A DNA stretch of 64,000 bases from CBDCTM01 sp965222005 (GCA_965222005.1 OZ244935.1:1736001-1800000), one strand, 5' to 3'; shown: positions 7,600 to 16,917, numbered from the stretch's first letter. The notes: generated by a model not told the origin, from the sequence alone. A program made the numbers and translations.

Positions 7600-8502
7600 A
7601 TGCAAATTAAATCAGTCTTTTATGCCTTTTCTTTATTGGCTTTCGCCGGTATGTGGGCTGCATGTAATTCCGGATCTGCCACCAAATCGCTTACGCCTGG
7701 AGGCTATGAATATACTCACCATATAGCCAAAGAGGGTGCTAAGCCGGAGACCGGACAATACGCTTATTTCCACTATCAGCAGAGGATTGACGATACATTG
7801 TTGGACCGTAGCCGGAATCATAAAATGGCAAAAATGCAAATTCCGGATGCTGCCAGTCTGCTCAAAACGCCCAATCCGATCATCGAAGGTCTGATGAAAA
7901 TGTCGCCCGGTGATAGCCTGACGGTAGTTATCCCACTCGATTCGATACCGCAGCGCCCGCCCGCCTGGGCCGACAATAAGAATATGTACTTCGATTTGGT
8001 GCTCAATGAAATAAAAACGGCTGAAGAATATGCCGTTGATCTGCACGCAGACCAAGCCGCCCGCGAAGTGGAGCAAGCCAAATTTAGAGAAGTAGAGGAG
8101 CAAATTGCTAGCCAGGTGCAAAGTACGATAACCGATTATACTGCCGGCAAGCTGAAAGGTGAGCTAAAAGACGGACCAGGCGGACTGAAGTACATTATCC
8201 ATGAAGCAGGAACGGGGGCACAAGCAAAAGCCCAACAGCGGGTGAGTGTCAATTATTATGGTTCGCTTACCAATGGTACCATGTTCGACAACTCTTTTAA
8301 GAAAGGGAAGGCATTAGATTTTGTATTGGGAGTAGGGCAGGTGATCAAAGGCTGGGATGAAGGCATAGCTCTGCTAAAGGAAGGAGCTAAAGCGACTCTT
8401 TTCATTCCCTACCAAATGGCCTATGGCGAAAGCGGCCGGCCTCCCAGCATTCCTCCCAAATCGGAGCTGATATTTTATGTAGAGCTGCTAAAAGTACAAT
8501 AG
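7600..8502 (+). CDS. FKBP-type peptidyl-prolyl isomerase, lipoprotein with two FKBP-like domains
   Basis: 301 residues from the ATG at 7600. That start puts a signal peptide with lipobox FAGMWAAC at the N-terminus; the frame stays open 34 codons further upstream, which is unlikely to be used. The C-terminal 100 residues are a canonical FKBP domain (VSVNYYGSLTNGTMFDNSF, VIKGWDEGIALLKEGAKA, AYGESG, SELIFYVELLKV). Residues 30-150 look like a second, degenerate FKBP domain (YAYFHYQQRI, PIIEGLMKMSPGDS, FDLVLNEI). The family accelerates proline isomerisation in exported proteins. It should be anchored to a membrane facing the periplasm. The catalytic role of the first domain is doubtful. Confidence 0.9.
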   Translation: MQIKSVFYAFSLLAFAGMWAACNSGSATKSLTPGGYEYTHHIAKEGAKPETGQYAYFHYQQRIDDTLLDRSRNHKMAKMQIPDAASLLKTPNPIIEGLMKMSPGDSLTVVIPLDSIPQRPPAWADNKNMYFDLVLNEIKTAEEYAVDLHADQAAREVEQAKFREVEEQIASQVQSTITDYTAGKLKGELKDGPGGLKYIIHEAGTGAQAKAQQRVSVNYYGSLTNGTMFDNSFKKGKALDFVLGVGQVIKGWDEGIALLKEGAKATLFIPYQMAYGESGRPPSIPPKSELIFYVELLKVQ

Positions 8503-8528
8503 GAACCAGTATTTTGAATAACTGCTTC

Positions 8529-8573
8529 CAAAAGCAGGGCTTCACTGATCGAGACGGTTGAGCCCTGCTTTTG
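8529..8573. terminator. Hairpin terminator shared by the convergent FKBP and TPR genes
   Basis: A 13-bp stem CAAAAGCAGGGCT (8529-8541) / AGCCCTGCTTTTG (8561-8573). The right arm lies inside the last codons of the TPR gene. T-rich sequence follows on the plus strand and A-rich sequence precedes, so it can serve both genes. Confidence 0.75.
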
Positions 8574-10029
8574 CTTTTTGGTGGAGGCTATTTCGATAGT
8601 CTTCCGGTTTCATCTCCAGGCAAAGGCGGTAGTAGTCTTTTGCTTTTTTATACTCTCCCAATTGCTCCAGCATTATTCCCATTTGCAAAGCTGCATTGCA
8701 AGCAAAATAGTGGCTGGCAAATCGCCCTTTATCGATCGTGTGCTGATAATTTTGGCGGGCTGCATCATAATCCTTCATCCGATGTGCTATGCGCCCCATG
8801 CGGTAGGTATATTCCAGGGTATGTCTGCTTTCGGCAAAGCGGTGGGGCGAATGGCCGGCCAATACATTGCGAGCTTTTTGGTAATAGCCTCCATCAAACA
8901 GCAGCCGGGCTTTGAGCAGTACAGGGTGTGGCTTGCGGCCGCTTTGTGCCTCTTTCCATGCATTCTTATCTCCTCCAATAATAGCTGCGCCGGCTGTTTT
9001 GCATTTGCCGATCCATTTTTGATAGCCCGCCTCATTGCCGCCAAGCAGTTGATGCCAGGCCAACTTTTGATAAGCCTCTTTTATATAATTGAGGCCTTTG
9101 AATTGCTCAATAAATTGCAGGAGTGGAAGGTCGGCATCGGCATCCTGGCGGTGGAGTTTGCTAATGCCCAGCATGTATTTCAAAAAGGGGAAAGGATGAT
9201 ATTGGCGGCCGGTCGGGCAGTTTTCAAGCAGGCTAATGGCTTCATCGGTGTGCCCGCTATGCATAGCTACATTGGCCAGCACAAAACAAGCCAGCGGGTT
9301 TTTTTGCGGATCAAGCCTGGAGGAACGGATCAGCTGCCAGGCCTCCTGTTCCTTCTTTTCAAGATGCAACAAAAGCATGCCGTACATGAAGAGTGTTTCC
9401 TCTTCAAAAATAAATTCTTGATGGCGGGCATAGCTGATCACTTGCCCTATCTCACGGCGGCCCTGCTGAATGCTGCCTTCCATGCCTCCGAGTAGTTTGA
9501 GGCCCCATTTATAGCTGTCGGGTACCGTGCCGATGAGGGCATGCAAGATGCCGAGGCTCTTTTGAGTGGCGATGAAATCGGGAAATTTTTTTTCGTTTCG
9601 CTTTAGCAATTTGTAGGCAGATCGTACTTCTGTAAAGGCGGTAAAATATTGCTCAAACTTGAGGCGACTCAGTGCCCATTGCAATTTGATCTCTGCCTGT
9701 AGATATAAATAATAAGGCGAACTGCGGTCTCCACGTTTCCGAATCAGGTCCAGCCGCCGCTGCTTGTTGGGCTCCAGTTTACTAAACTGTGCCTTGTTTT
9801 CATTGATAAAAATGGTGAAGAAGTCGATGTAATTCTCAATAAGGGGTCGAACTAAATTATCGGGTTCTTCCTTTGTCATCCTATTGAGCAGCAAAGTGGC
9901 TTCGGCAAACTGCAGGCTGGTGGCTTTGCGATAGGCGGAATGTGCAAGGGGAGAGAATTCAAAATAGCCGGTAGCTGATAATAGGAAAGGTGCCTGGAAC
10001 AGCAGCAAACAGAGAAAGGCGTTTTTCAT
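8542..10029 (-). CDS. Secreted tetratricopeptide-repeat protein
   Basis: 495 residues. The signal peptide is MKNAFLCLLLFQAPFLLSA. Most of the protein is alpha-helical repeats. The clearest TPR units are near the C-terminus: TYRMGRIAHRMKDYDAARQN and then LGEYKKAKDYYRLCLEMKPE with the consensus Tyr/Ala/Pro spacing. The middle (FVLANVAMHSGHTDEAISLL) is also TPR-like. No enzymatic motif is seen. It is probably periplasmic or outer-membrane associated and acts in protein-protein contacts; its partner is unknown. It is convergent with the FKBP gene and shares its terminator hairpin. Confidence 0.8.
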   Translation of the reverse strand: MKNAFLCLLLFQAPFLLSATGYFEFSPLAHSAYRKATSLQFAEATLLLNRMTKEEPDNLVRPLIENYIDFFTIFINENKAQFSKLEPNKQRRLDLIRKRGDRSSPYYLYLQAEIKLQWALSRLKFEQYFTAFTEVRSAYKLLKRNEKKFPDFIATQKSLGILHALIGTVPDSYKWGLKLLGGMEGSIQQGRREIGQVISYARHQEFIFEEETLFMYGMLLLHLEKKEQEAWQLIRSSRLDPQKNPLACFVLANVAMHSGHTDEAISLLENCPTGRQYHPFPFLKYMLGISKLHRQDADADLPLLQFIEQFKGLNYIKEAYQKLAWHQLLGGNEAGYQKWIGKCKTAGAAIIGGDKNAWKEAQSGRKPHPVLLKARLLFDGGYYQKARNVLAGHSPHRFAESRHTLEYTYRMGRIAHRMKDYDAARQNYQHTIDKGRFASHYFACNAALQMGIMLEQLGEYKKAKDYYRLCLEMKPEDYRNSLHQKAKAGLNRLDQ

Positions 10030-10057
10030 GCCACAATCATTTAAATCGGCGACAGAA

Positions 10058-10089
10058 AAGCCCTAAGGAAAAGAGTCTCCTCAGGGCTT
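10058..10089. terminator. Hairpin after the zinc-ribbon gene
   Basis: AAGCCCT-A-AGGA (10058-10069) pairs with TCCT-C-AGGGCTT (10078-10089), with one A-C mismatch. On the minus strand it follows the zinc-ribbon gene and runs into TTTTCTG, and it separates that gene from the TPR gene. Confidence 0.6.
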
Positions 10090-10113
10090 CCTTTTTGGAT
10101 CAAGCTATTTGTC

Positions 10114-10866
10114 TTAATTACTTGCAGCTTCGGCAACTAATATATTTTCATCCACTAATACGCGGCCACAGTGCTCGCAGGCAATTACTTTTTTGTGCAT
10201 GCCGATTTCCAGTTGCACCTGTGGAGGTATCTTGTTGAAACAGCCGCCACAGCTATCGCGTTCCACCGTTACTACAGCCAGGCCGTTGCGATAAGCCGTG
10301 CGAATTTTATCATAGGCCTTCAAGAGGCGATCTTCGATGGCTTTGCGGGCTTTGGTAGATTTCCTCACCAGCTTATCTTCCTCTTTTTCCGTTTTTGTTA
10401 TGATTTTTTCCAATTCTACCTTCTTTACATCCAGGTCGGCCTGCTTTTGAACGAAGCGCTCATTGGCTGCATTGAGGGTCTCTTCTTTGTTGGCGATATG
10501 GTTGCCAATCTCTTTGATCTTCTTTTCGGACAGCTGAATCTCCAGGCGCTGCAACTCCAGCTCTTTAGACAATGCATCGTACTCCCGATTGTTTTTCACA
10601 TTATCCATCTGCTTTTCATAACGCTCGATCAGAGCCTGAGCCTCTTTGATGTTGGCTTTGTGTTGTTTGATATTATCCTGAAAATCATTGACGCTGCCTT
10701 GCAAACGATTGATCCGGGTCTCCAGTCCGGCGATTTCATCCTCCAGGTCGCGCACTTCCATAGGGAGTTCTCCCTTCAGCACTTCGATCTGGTCAATTTC
10801 GGAGTCGATCAACTGCAATTGGTAAAGCTGCTTTAGCTTTTCTGATACGGTTTGTTCTGTAGCCAT
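10114..10866 (-). CDS. Coiled-coil protein with C-terminal C4 zinc ribbon (DUF164 type)
   Basis: 250 residues from the ATG at 10864-10866; a further in-frame ATG at 10903-10905 would add 13 residues. The first 180 residues are a long antiparallel coiled coil (heptads through LELQRLEIQLSEKKIKEIGN). The C-terminus is a zinc ribbon with CGGCFNKIPPQ and CEHCGRVLV. The family is known to sit next to nif3 in many bacteria, and here the nif3 gene ends 55 bases upstream on the same strand. Exact function is unsettled in the family; an RNA- or translation-linked role has been proposed for related proteins. Confidence 0.85.
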   Translation of the reverse strand: MATEQTVSEKLKQLYQLQLIDSEIDQIEVLKGELPMEVRDLEDEIAGLETRINRLQGSVNDFQDNIKQHKANIKEAQALIERYEKQMDNVKNNREYDALSKELELQRLEIQLSEKKIKEIGNHIANKEETLNAANERFVQKQADLDVKKVELEKIITKTEKEEDKLVRKSTKARKAIEDRLLKAYDKIRTAYRNGLAVVTVERDSCGGCFNKIPPQVQLEIGMHKKVIACEHCGRVLVDENILVAEAASN

Positions 10867-10921
10867 GAAAAAGGAAAATTTAAATTTTGCCAGGAAACTG
10901 GCCAAAATTGCCAGCTATTTG

Positions 10922-11965
10922 CTATAAATAGCGCACCGGATTTGTGTTCGTCCGGGCGGAATAAGCCGCAAAGGTACGAAATTTATTATTTATAATACCA
11001 TTCAATAGTTCAATGGTAAATTGCTCGCTCTCATAATGGCCAATATCGGCAATCACGATTCGCTTGTCGGCATCAAAAAATTCGTGGTATTTGTAGTCGG
11101 AAGTGATAAAGACATCCGCCCGTGCTGCTTTTGCTGCCGGCAAGAGGAAGCTACCAGCGCCGCCGCATACGGCTACCTGATTTACAGGCCGCCCGCGCAA
11201 ACGGGTGTAGCGCAGCATGCTGGCTTTCATCCGTTTTTTCACCCGCTCCAGAAAAGCTTTTTCGGGCATCGCTTTTGGCAGCCGCCCCAGCAAACCCGAT
11301 CCCACCAGCGGATTGATAACCTCACTTGTACTAATGTCATATACGGGATGCTCAAGGGGATGGGCAGCTTCCAGCGCTTTGAGAATTCCGGGCTCCTGAT
11401 GGGCAGCAAAAAGCAGTTCTAATTTTACCTCAGCTTCCTGCCTGCTGTCCACACCGAGGCTGGAATGGCTGAGTCGGTAGTGGTCGGCCACCTGCCCTCC
11501 ACCAGCGGCAAAGAGGGCATTGCGCACTTGGTCTGAATAGCCAACGGGAACAAAGACCTGCAACTTGCGCATGCTGCGTTTTGGTGCCAGTATTTGCGTA
11601 TCCTGGAGGCCAATTTTTTCGGCAATTTTTGCATTGACTCCCTGATGCAGCACATTGTCAAGGTTGGTGTGAATGGCATAAATAGCAATATCGTTTTGGA
11701 TGGCTTTGATGACGGTACGCTCCACATAGTTGCTACCATTGAGCCGTTTGAGTCCTTTAAATACGATGGGGTGGTGGGCTACGATGAGATTGCACTCGCG
11801 CTGGATGGCTTCTTCCACCACTTTCTCGGTAGCATCGAGGCTCACGAGCACCGCTTTTATGGGAGTGTCGGGATTGCCAACGATCAAACCTGCATTGTCA
11901 TAAGATTCCTGGTAGGCAAGGGGGGCGAGCTCTTCAAGGAAAGAGGTTACATTTTTTATCTGCAT
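10922..11965 (-). CDS. Nif3-like dinuclear metal centre protein (YbgI/YqfO family)
   Basis: 347 residues, the long YqfO-type form with a central inserted domain. The metal-site motifs are VAHHPIVFKGLK near residue 65, AIHTNLD near residue 105, and the C-terminal pair FITSDYKYHEF and GHYESEQF. The family forms hexameric toroids with two metals per subunit. The name GTP cyclohydrolase 1 type 2 is often attached, but the physiological substrate is not established. It is the first gene of an operon with the zinc-ribbon protein, with a candidate promoter box at 11994-12001. Confidence 0.9.
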   Translation of the reverse strand: MQIKNVTSFLEELAPLAYQESYDNAGLIVGNPDTPIKAVLVSLDATEKVVEEAIQRECNLIVAHHPIVFKGLKRLNGSNYVERTVIKAIQNDIAIYAIHTNLDNVLHQGVNAKIAEKIGLQDTQILAPKRSMRKLQVFVPVGYSDQVRNALFAAGGGQVADHYRLSHSSLGVDSRQEAEVKLELLFAAHQEPGILKALEAAHPLEHPVYDISTSEVINPLVGSGLLGRLPKAMPEKAFLERVKKRMKASMLRYTRLRGRPVNQVAVCGGAGSFLLPAAKAARADVFITSDYKYHEFFDADKRIVIADIGHYESEQFTIELLNGIINNKFRTFAAYSARTNTNPVRYL

Positions 11966-11993
11966 AAGTGGCTGATTCTATCCAAAACATGAG

Positions 11994-12001
11994 CAAAAGT
12001 A
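11994..12001 (-). promoter_or_regulatory. Candidate -7 box for nif3
   Basis: Reads TACTTTTG on the minus strand, fitting the Bacteroidota -7 consensus TAnnTTTG, 28 bases upstream of the nif3 ATG and directly beside the pabB stop. The -33 element is not clear. Confidence 0.4.
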
Positions 12002-13360
12002 TCAGCTTTTTGCCAAAGAAGCAATCGGCCGGGAAGTATTGATCGTTGCTTTTAAAATACGAAGCATGGCTTTTGCCTTGAGTAGGCACTCTTCATACTC
12101 CTTGCGAGCAACCGAGTCGTACACGATAGCTCCTCCTACCAAATAAGACAGATATTGGCTGCCAGCGTTGTATTGCAAGGAGCGGATCACCACATTGAAA
12201 TCAAAATCGTCATCGGGACTGATATAACCAAGCGCGCCAGAATACAGGCTTCGGCGACTCAGCTCGTATTGCTCGATCAGTTGCATGGCCATTACTTTTG
12301 GAGCTCCCGTCATCGACCCCATCGGGAAGGCATTTTTGATAGCATCAATGAAGTGAACGTCCTCTCTAAGCGTCCCGCTAATGGTCGAGATCATGTGGTG
12401 TACCTGCTCAAAACGATATATGCCAAACAGTTCTTCCACCTTTACAGAGCCAGCCTGACAGGAACGGGCCAGGTCATTGCGTACCAAATCCACAATCATT
12501 ACATGTTCGGCGCGATCTTTTTGGCTGGCTGCCAGGCGCCGCGCCAGCCGCGCATCCTGCTGTGTATTCTGGCTGCGGCCGATGGTGCCTTTGATAGGCT
12601 GAGAGAGGAGCTGTCTGCCTCTTTTTTGTAAAAAACGCTCCGGGCTGGCACAAAGAAGATATTGCATTCCGATTTTGTAAAAACTTGAAAAAGGAGCCTT
12701 CGATAGGCTGTTCAACTCGCCAAATACGCTGGGGGGATCACAGGGATAGTGCTCGGCAAAAAATTGCTGGCAGAGGTTCATTTCATACAGATCGCCATTC
12801 CGGATGTGTTCTTTGGTGGCTTTCACCAAGTCTATATACCGCCTTTTGCTCATGCTGCTTTGTAGCTCAACAGGCCGGGCAGCACTGCGGAATTCGGGCA
12901 GGCGGGTCCGGCAAATGTCAAAAAAAATGATTGCCGGAGATATGCTGGTGCTTTGAATACGAACTTCCTGGTGGCCAAGGATCAGTACATGTTTGGGGCG
13001 GAAAAAGTGCAAGTCGGGAAAGCCTACTCCATCCGGATGAACAGAGCTCAATGCCTCTGTTTCATTTTTCAGATCGTACGACAGATGCCCAAAAAGCCAG
13101 CCGGGCTGTTGCCGACGAAATGTTTTCAGCTCATTGAATGCAGCGCTGCCTTTGGTGCTTCGTCTGATTGAAAGCTGTGCTTCCACCCCTACACCCACCA
13201 GGCACTCGTAGCGGCCGTAACGGTTCAGGCTGTATTGATTGCTATCCAGTATGCAGCAGCAGTCGAACTGGCGGCACCATTCCAGCACCTGCGCTTTGAA
13301 GTATGCCAGGGAGGTGATTGGAAAGCTGCTGGTTTGAATCGTGTAGTTGGATTGCTGCAT
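12002..13360 (-). CDS. pabB: Aminodeoxychorismate synthase component I
   Basis: 452 residues with the chorismate-binding fold in the C-terminal 270 residues: LLCASPERFLQ, DLVRNDLARS, FPMGSMTGAPKVMAMQLIE and YSGALGYISPDDDFDFNVVI. The motif QPIKGTIGR has Lys near residue 257. That Lys marks aminodeoxychorismate synthase, whereas anthranilate synthase has Ala. It converts chorismate to 4-amino-4-deoxychorismate for folate, together with a glutamine amidotransferase not in this window. A folate gene (folB) lies about 4 kb to the right on the other strand. Confidence 0.9.
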   Translation of the reverse strand: MQQSNYTIQTSSFPITSLAYFKAQVLEWCRQFDCCCILDSNQYSLNRYGRYECLVGVGVEAQLSIRRSTKGSAAFNELKTFRRQQPGWLFGHLSYDLKNETEALSSVHPDGVGFPDLHFFRPKHVLILGHQEVRIQSTSISPAIIFFDICRTRLPEFRSAARPVELQSSMSKRRYIDLVKATKEHIRNGDLYEMNLCQQFFAEHYPCDPPSVFGELNSLSKAPFSSFYKIGMQYLLCASPERFLQKRGRQLLSQPIKGTIGRSQNTQQDARLARRLAASQKDRAEHVMIVDLVRNDLARSCQAGSVKVEELFGIYRFEQVHHMISTISGTLREDVHFIDAIKNAFPMGSMTGAPKVMAMQLIEQYELSRRSLYSGALGYISPDDDFDFNVVIRSLQYNAGSQYLSYLVGGAIVYDSVARKEYEECLLKAKAMLRILKATINTSRPIASLAKS

Positions 13361-13478
13361 CTAAAAGTGTTGGTTACCGAAAGCGGGGTAGGTGTTATGG
13401 CTGTGCTTTTGCCCGACCTAAACATCAGCCTGGCCCTGTAGGGATTTCTCAGGGCATTAAACAATCAGGACACCGCGT

Positions 13479-13850
13479 TTATACATGCTGATCAAGTAGA
13501 ATCGTATTTCCATCAGGGTCAAGTACAACAAGGTTGGCCGGGCCAGTTGTATTTTCATCCGCTTCATTTTCCAGCTTAATCCCTTTTTCCTTCAAGGTCT
13601 TTTGAATTTCTCTGACGTCATCAAAGGGTTCTACTTTATTAGCATTGGTATCCCAGCCCGGATTAAAAGTCAAAATGTTATTTTCAAACATTCCCTGAAA
13701 CAATCCGATAAGTGCATGTTCATTCTTCATTATCAGATAATTTTTCTGTAAGTCTCCTGCAAAGACGTGGAAGCCCAGCTTTTCATAAAATTGCTTTGAT
13801 GCATTAATGTCCTTGACACTAAGGCTTACTGAAAATGCGCCTAATTTCAT
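13479..13850 (-). CDS. VOC-family (glyoxalase/bleomycin resistance-like) protein
   Basis: 123 residues making one vicinal-oxygen-chelate domain of two beta-alpha-beta-beta-beta units: FSVSLSVKDINASKQFYEKLG, then IGLFQGMF, and the C-terminal NLVVLDPDGNTILLDQH. The family includes metal-dependent lyases, dioxygenases and drug-binding proteins. The substrate cannot be read from sequence. Several usual metal-ligand positions are not His/Glu here, so it may be a binding protein. It appears to be a single-gene unit. Confidence 0.8.
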   Translation of the reverse strand: MKLGAFSVSLSVKDINASKQFYEKLGFHVFAGDLQKNYLIMKNEHALIGLFQGMFENNILTFNPGWDTNANKVEPFDDVREIQKTLKEKGIKLENEADENTTGPANLVVLDPDGNTILLDQHV

Positions 13851-13911
13851 GCAAATTTTCTTTTAGTTGTTTTTGAAAAATACTAACGGAGCTAATGTAC
13901 ACATTATGACG

Positions 13912-13951
13912 AAAAAAAAACCGCAAAGCCATACCCTGCGGTTCTTTTTTT
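13912..13951. terminator. Bidirectional terminator after the OmpA-domain gene
   Basis: Stem AACCGCA (13919-13925) / TGCGGTT (13937-13943), preceded by a run of nine As and followed by seven Ts. It lies directly past the stop of the minus-strand OmpA gene. Confidence 0.75.
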
Positions 13952-13969
13952 CAAATTCTCGAGCAGCCA

Positions 13970-15367
13970 TCAGCCACTCATGCTAAGTATTTTTATCTCG
14001 ACGCGCTGATTTTTCCTCCGTCCGCTGGGAGTATTATTGGTGGCGATGGGATGGCGCTTTCCATAGCCCTTGTATTGGATCTGCTTCCTGGGGATACCTT
14101 TATCCGTCAGATAAGCTGATACAGCCTTTGCCCGATTTTCGGACAGCTCTTCACAAAAAGTAGTGGTACAGCGGTTATTGGTATGCCCACCAATTTCAAC
14201 CACTACTTTGGGGTTTCGGTTGAGGAACTGATAAAATTCGTTCAGGATTTCAAAGGACTCCTTTTTGAGCACATAAGAATCCACATCGAAATACAGGTTT
14301 TTGATCCGGATCACCTGCCCGGCTTTTATTTTGTTCACATCGTTGAGCTCAGGCGTATTGGTAGCCACAAAAGGTTTGGGGTCGGCTGGCGGTGGCGGCT
14401 TGGTAACAGGCGGCGGACTGTCATTGCTGGCAACAGCTTTTGGCTCATACACCAAAATGACCTTATCGCTGGCTTGGCCTGCCTTGTTTTTTGCAATGAT
14501 CTCCACCCGGTTATTGCCTTCCAGAAGCGTAACAGCAGTAGTGAGGCGTTTGGTGGAGGTATTGTAACGGAAGCTATTTTTCCGGCCGTTTACTTTTACT
14601 AAAATATCTTTTTTGTTTTTGATGTGCCCAATGGAAGCTCTTACATTGAGTACATTGCGGGTCACCTTATACTTTTCGGTAGAGGGCTTGGTGATCTTCA
14701 CCATCGGCAAGTAATCGGGCTCTTGATCACAGGGAATCACCTTGATCGGAGAGGCGTTGTCCACCAATACATTGCCATTGTAGGGAAAGAGCGATGGGGT
14801 GCGGTAAAAGGCTTCAATCATCAAATAGCTATGCTTTTGAGTAGGCTCAAATTTAAAGACATACTCTTTCCATTCATGGTTTTTAACCATTGCCGACTCA
14901 TCGAGCAGTTCCATCTTGCCGCAATATCCATTGCCACCCCAAAGGCGAACCTTGGCAGCATCCGCATAGTTGGTAGGCTCTCCAGTGGTACGGCTCTGAC
15001 TGAAATACCTTTTCGAACGGGCCAGGTGTAGTCTGAATTCATAACAGGTTCCTTTTTTCAAAGGCACTCGCAGCCGTTGCGCCACCCCTTCCCAGGTATC
15101 ATTGTCGCGGATCACCAGCCCCAGGTAGGTATCGCCGTGGAAAGCCCCTTTGGTGACACCAAAGCTTTCCTCCGGCACAGGATTGGGATGTGTGTCGGGA
15201 GGTGTTTCACCAGGCTTTCCGCAATCGTACCACGCACGCGGCTCCCGACTGGCACGGGGATAATCTTCGAAGGAGGGATTGGTCAGCTTCATGACCTCCT
15301 GCCCGGTTACTCCTTCTACCAACAGAAGCAATAAGAGCGTCAGAAAAGTACCTGGTCGTATGAGCAT
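13970..15367 (-). CDS. OmpA-family protein with N-terminal carbohydrate-binding-like domain
   Basis: 465 residues. The signal peptide has the core FLTLLLLLLVEGVTGQ. Residues 30-210 are a beta-rich module (LTNPSFEDYPRA, YLGLVIRDNDTWEGVAQ, YEFRLHLARS) resembling galactose-binding/carbohydrate-binding folds. Residues 225-310 look like an Ig-like or bacterial surface repeat. A Pro-rich linker leads to a C-terminal OmpA domain (LYFDVDSYVL, VVVEIGGHTNN, LSENRAKAVSAYL, GYGKRHPIATN, GRRKNQRVEI) that would bind peptidoglycan. It is probably a periplasmic or outer-membrane tether. It is transcribed alone and ends at a strong terminator. Confidence 0.85.
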   Translation of the reverse strand: MLIRPGTFLTLLLLLLVEGVTGQEVMKLTNPSFEDYPRASREPRAWYDCGKPGETPPDTHPNPVPEESFGVTKGAFHGDTYLGLVIRDNDTWEGVAQRLRVPLKKGTCYEFRLHLARSKRYFSQSRTTGEPTNYADAAKVRLWGGNGYCGKMELLDESAMVKNHEWKEYVFKFEPTQKHSYLMIEAFYRTPSLFPYNGNVLVDNASPIKVIPCDQEPDYLPMVKITKPSTEKYKVTRNVLNVRASIGHIKNKKDILVKVNGRKNSFRYNTSTKRLTTAVTLLEGNNRVEIIAKNKAGQASDKVILVYEPKAVASNDSPPPVTKPPPPADPKPFVATNTPELNDVNKIKAGQVIRIKNLYFDVDSYVLKKESFEILNEFYQFLNRNPKVVVEIGGHTNNRCTTTFCEELSENRAKAVSAYLTDKGIPRKQIQYKGYGKRHPIATNNTPSGRRKNQRVEIKILSMSG

Positions 15368-15635
15368 CGTAAAAAATCGTCTTTATTAAATAAATGAGCC
15401 GTCCTTGTGACTGCTAAACGTAAATGGGCCAAAATAAGTTGTTGGTATCAAAGCCTTTTCCAATTCCTGAGGATGATGTCAGCGGTTCGCTGATATGGTT
15501 AGTTGGACAATGCCAATGTTCATTCAATACTCTTGCAAAAAGTCAATCAGCATCATGTATATAATCAGAAATTTACAACAAAATTATGATTTCCAAAAGG
15601 ATTATGATTTTGTTAACAGTTGTCTGGCCGGCCGG

Positions 15636-16856
15636 TTATTTGAAAGCATTGAGGCCCGTCACATCCATGCCGGTGATGAGCAGGTGGATGTCATGAGTGC
15701 CTTCGTACGTAAGGACGGTTTCCAGGTTCATCATGTGTCGCATAATGGGGTATTCATTGGTAATGCCCATGCCACCATGTATTTGGCGCGCCTCGCGGGC
15801 TATCTCGAGAGCCATGTGTACATTATTGCGCTTGGCCATCGATATTTGTGCCGGGCTGGCTTTGCCCTCATTGGCCAGGCTGCCGAGGCGCCAGGCCAAC
15901 AGCTGTGCTTTGGTGATCTCGGTAATCATTTCTGCCAGCTTCTTTTGCGTAAGCTGAAACTGGCCGATCGGTTTGCCAAACTGGATACGCTCCTGTGAGT
16001 AGCGCAGCGCCGAATCATAGCAATCCATTGCCGCGCCGATAGCTCCCCAGGCTATCCCGTAGCGGGCCTTCGACAGGCAGCTCAGAGGCCCCTTCAGCCC
16101 TTTGACGTTGGGCAAAACATGGCTTTTGGGCACTCGCACATCCTCAAACACCAACTCGCCGGTGATCGAGGCGCGCAATGACCACTTGCCGTGAATTTCG
16201 GGAGCCGAGTAGCCCTCCATATCTTTTTCCACGATCAAACCTCTTACCACGCCTTCCTCATCTTTTGCCCACACTACGGCAATATCCGCTACGGGAGAAT
16301 TAGTGATCCACATTTTGGCACCATTCAAAATATAGTGGTCTCCATCATCTTTAATATGGGTAATCATGCCGCCCGGATTGGAACCATGATCCGGCTCGGT
16401 GAGGCCAAAGCAACCGATGAACTCGCCGCTGCCAAGGCGGGGCAAATATTTTTTGCGTTGCTCCTCGCTGCCGAATTTATAGATGGGATACATGACCAGC
16501 GACCCTTGTACAGAAGCCATTGAGCGGATGCCGCTGTCGCCGCGTTCCAGCTCCTGCATAATCACGCCATAAGCGATTTCGTCCATACCTCCGCCACCAT
16601 ACTCAGCAGGCAGGCTGGGACCAAATGCCCCAATTTCTGCCAAGCCCTTGAAGAGATGAGTCGGGCACTCGGCGCGGTTGGCAAAGTCTTCAATAATAGG
16701 GGATACTTCTTGTTTCACCCAGCTTCTGACAGCATCGCGGGCCAGCAAATGATCTTCGTTTAGCAATTCATCGATATGGTAGTAATCATGCCCCTGGAAG
16801 CGATCTTCGCGGCTACTTTTATGAATGGCTGTGTTTGGTTGTTGGTCGTAATTCAT
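15636..16856 (-). CDS. gcdH: Glutaryl-CoA dehydrogenase-like acyl-CoA dehydrogenase
   Basis: 406 residues, full length. The acyl-CoA dehydrogenase signatures are present: GCFGLTEPDHGSNPGGM, WITNSPVADIAVVWA, YSQERIQFGKPIGQFQLTQ and RQIHGGMGI. The catalytic Glu is at about 385 in LTYEGTHDIH. RSMASVQGSLVM near residue 100 supplies the Arg typical of glutaryl-CoA dehydrogenase, which binds the substrate carboxylate. The enzyme oxidatively decarboxylates glutaryl-CoA to crotonyl-CoA in lysine/tryptophan breakdown using FAD. A -7 box candidate lies at 16918-16925. It is a single gene, divergent from folB. Confidence 0.9.
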   Translation of the reverse strand: MNYDQQPNTAIHKSSREDRFQGHDYYHIDELLNEDHLLARDAVRSWVKQEVSPIIEDFANRAECPTHLFKGLAEIGAFGPSLPAEYGGGGMDEIAYGVIMQELERGDSGIRSMASVQGSLVMYPIYKFGSEEQRKKYLPRLGSGEFIGCFGLTEPDHGSNPGGMITHIKDDGDHYILNGAKMWITNSPVADIAVVWAKDEEGVVRGLIVEKDMEGYSAPEIHGKWSLRASITGELVFEDVRVPKSHVLPNVKGLKGPLSCLSKARYGIAWGAIGAAMDCYDSALRYSQERIQFGKPIGQFQLTQKKLAEMITEITKAQLLAWRLGSLANEGKASPAQISMAKRNNVHMALEIAREARQIHGGMGITNEYPIMRHMMNLETVLTYEGTHDIHLLITGMDVTGLNAFK

Positions 16857-16917
16857 ATTTCTATTGATTTTTAAAAATTTAACCCATGTACAAGCAAAGG
16901 GTTACAATTTGCCGCAG

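Noticed and set aside
8578..9495. Long open frame (305 codons) antisense to the TPR gene
   Set aside because: It mirrors the TPR gene, which has a signal peptide and clear repeats. The antisense translation has no domain and an odd composition.
10171..10836. 221-codon antisense frame opposite the zinc-ribbon gene
   Set aside because: It is the hydrophobic complement of a charged coiled coil, an expected artefact. The coiled-coil/zinc-ribbon protein is clearly real.
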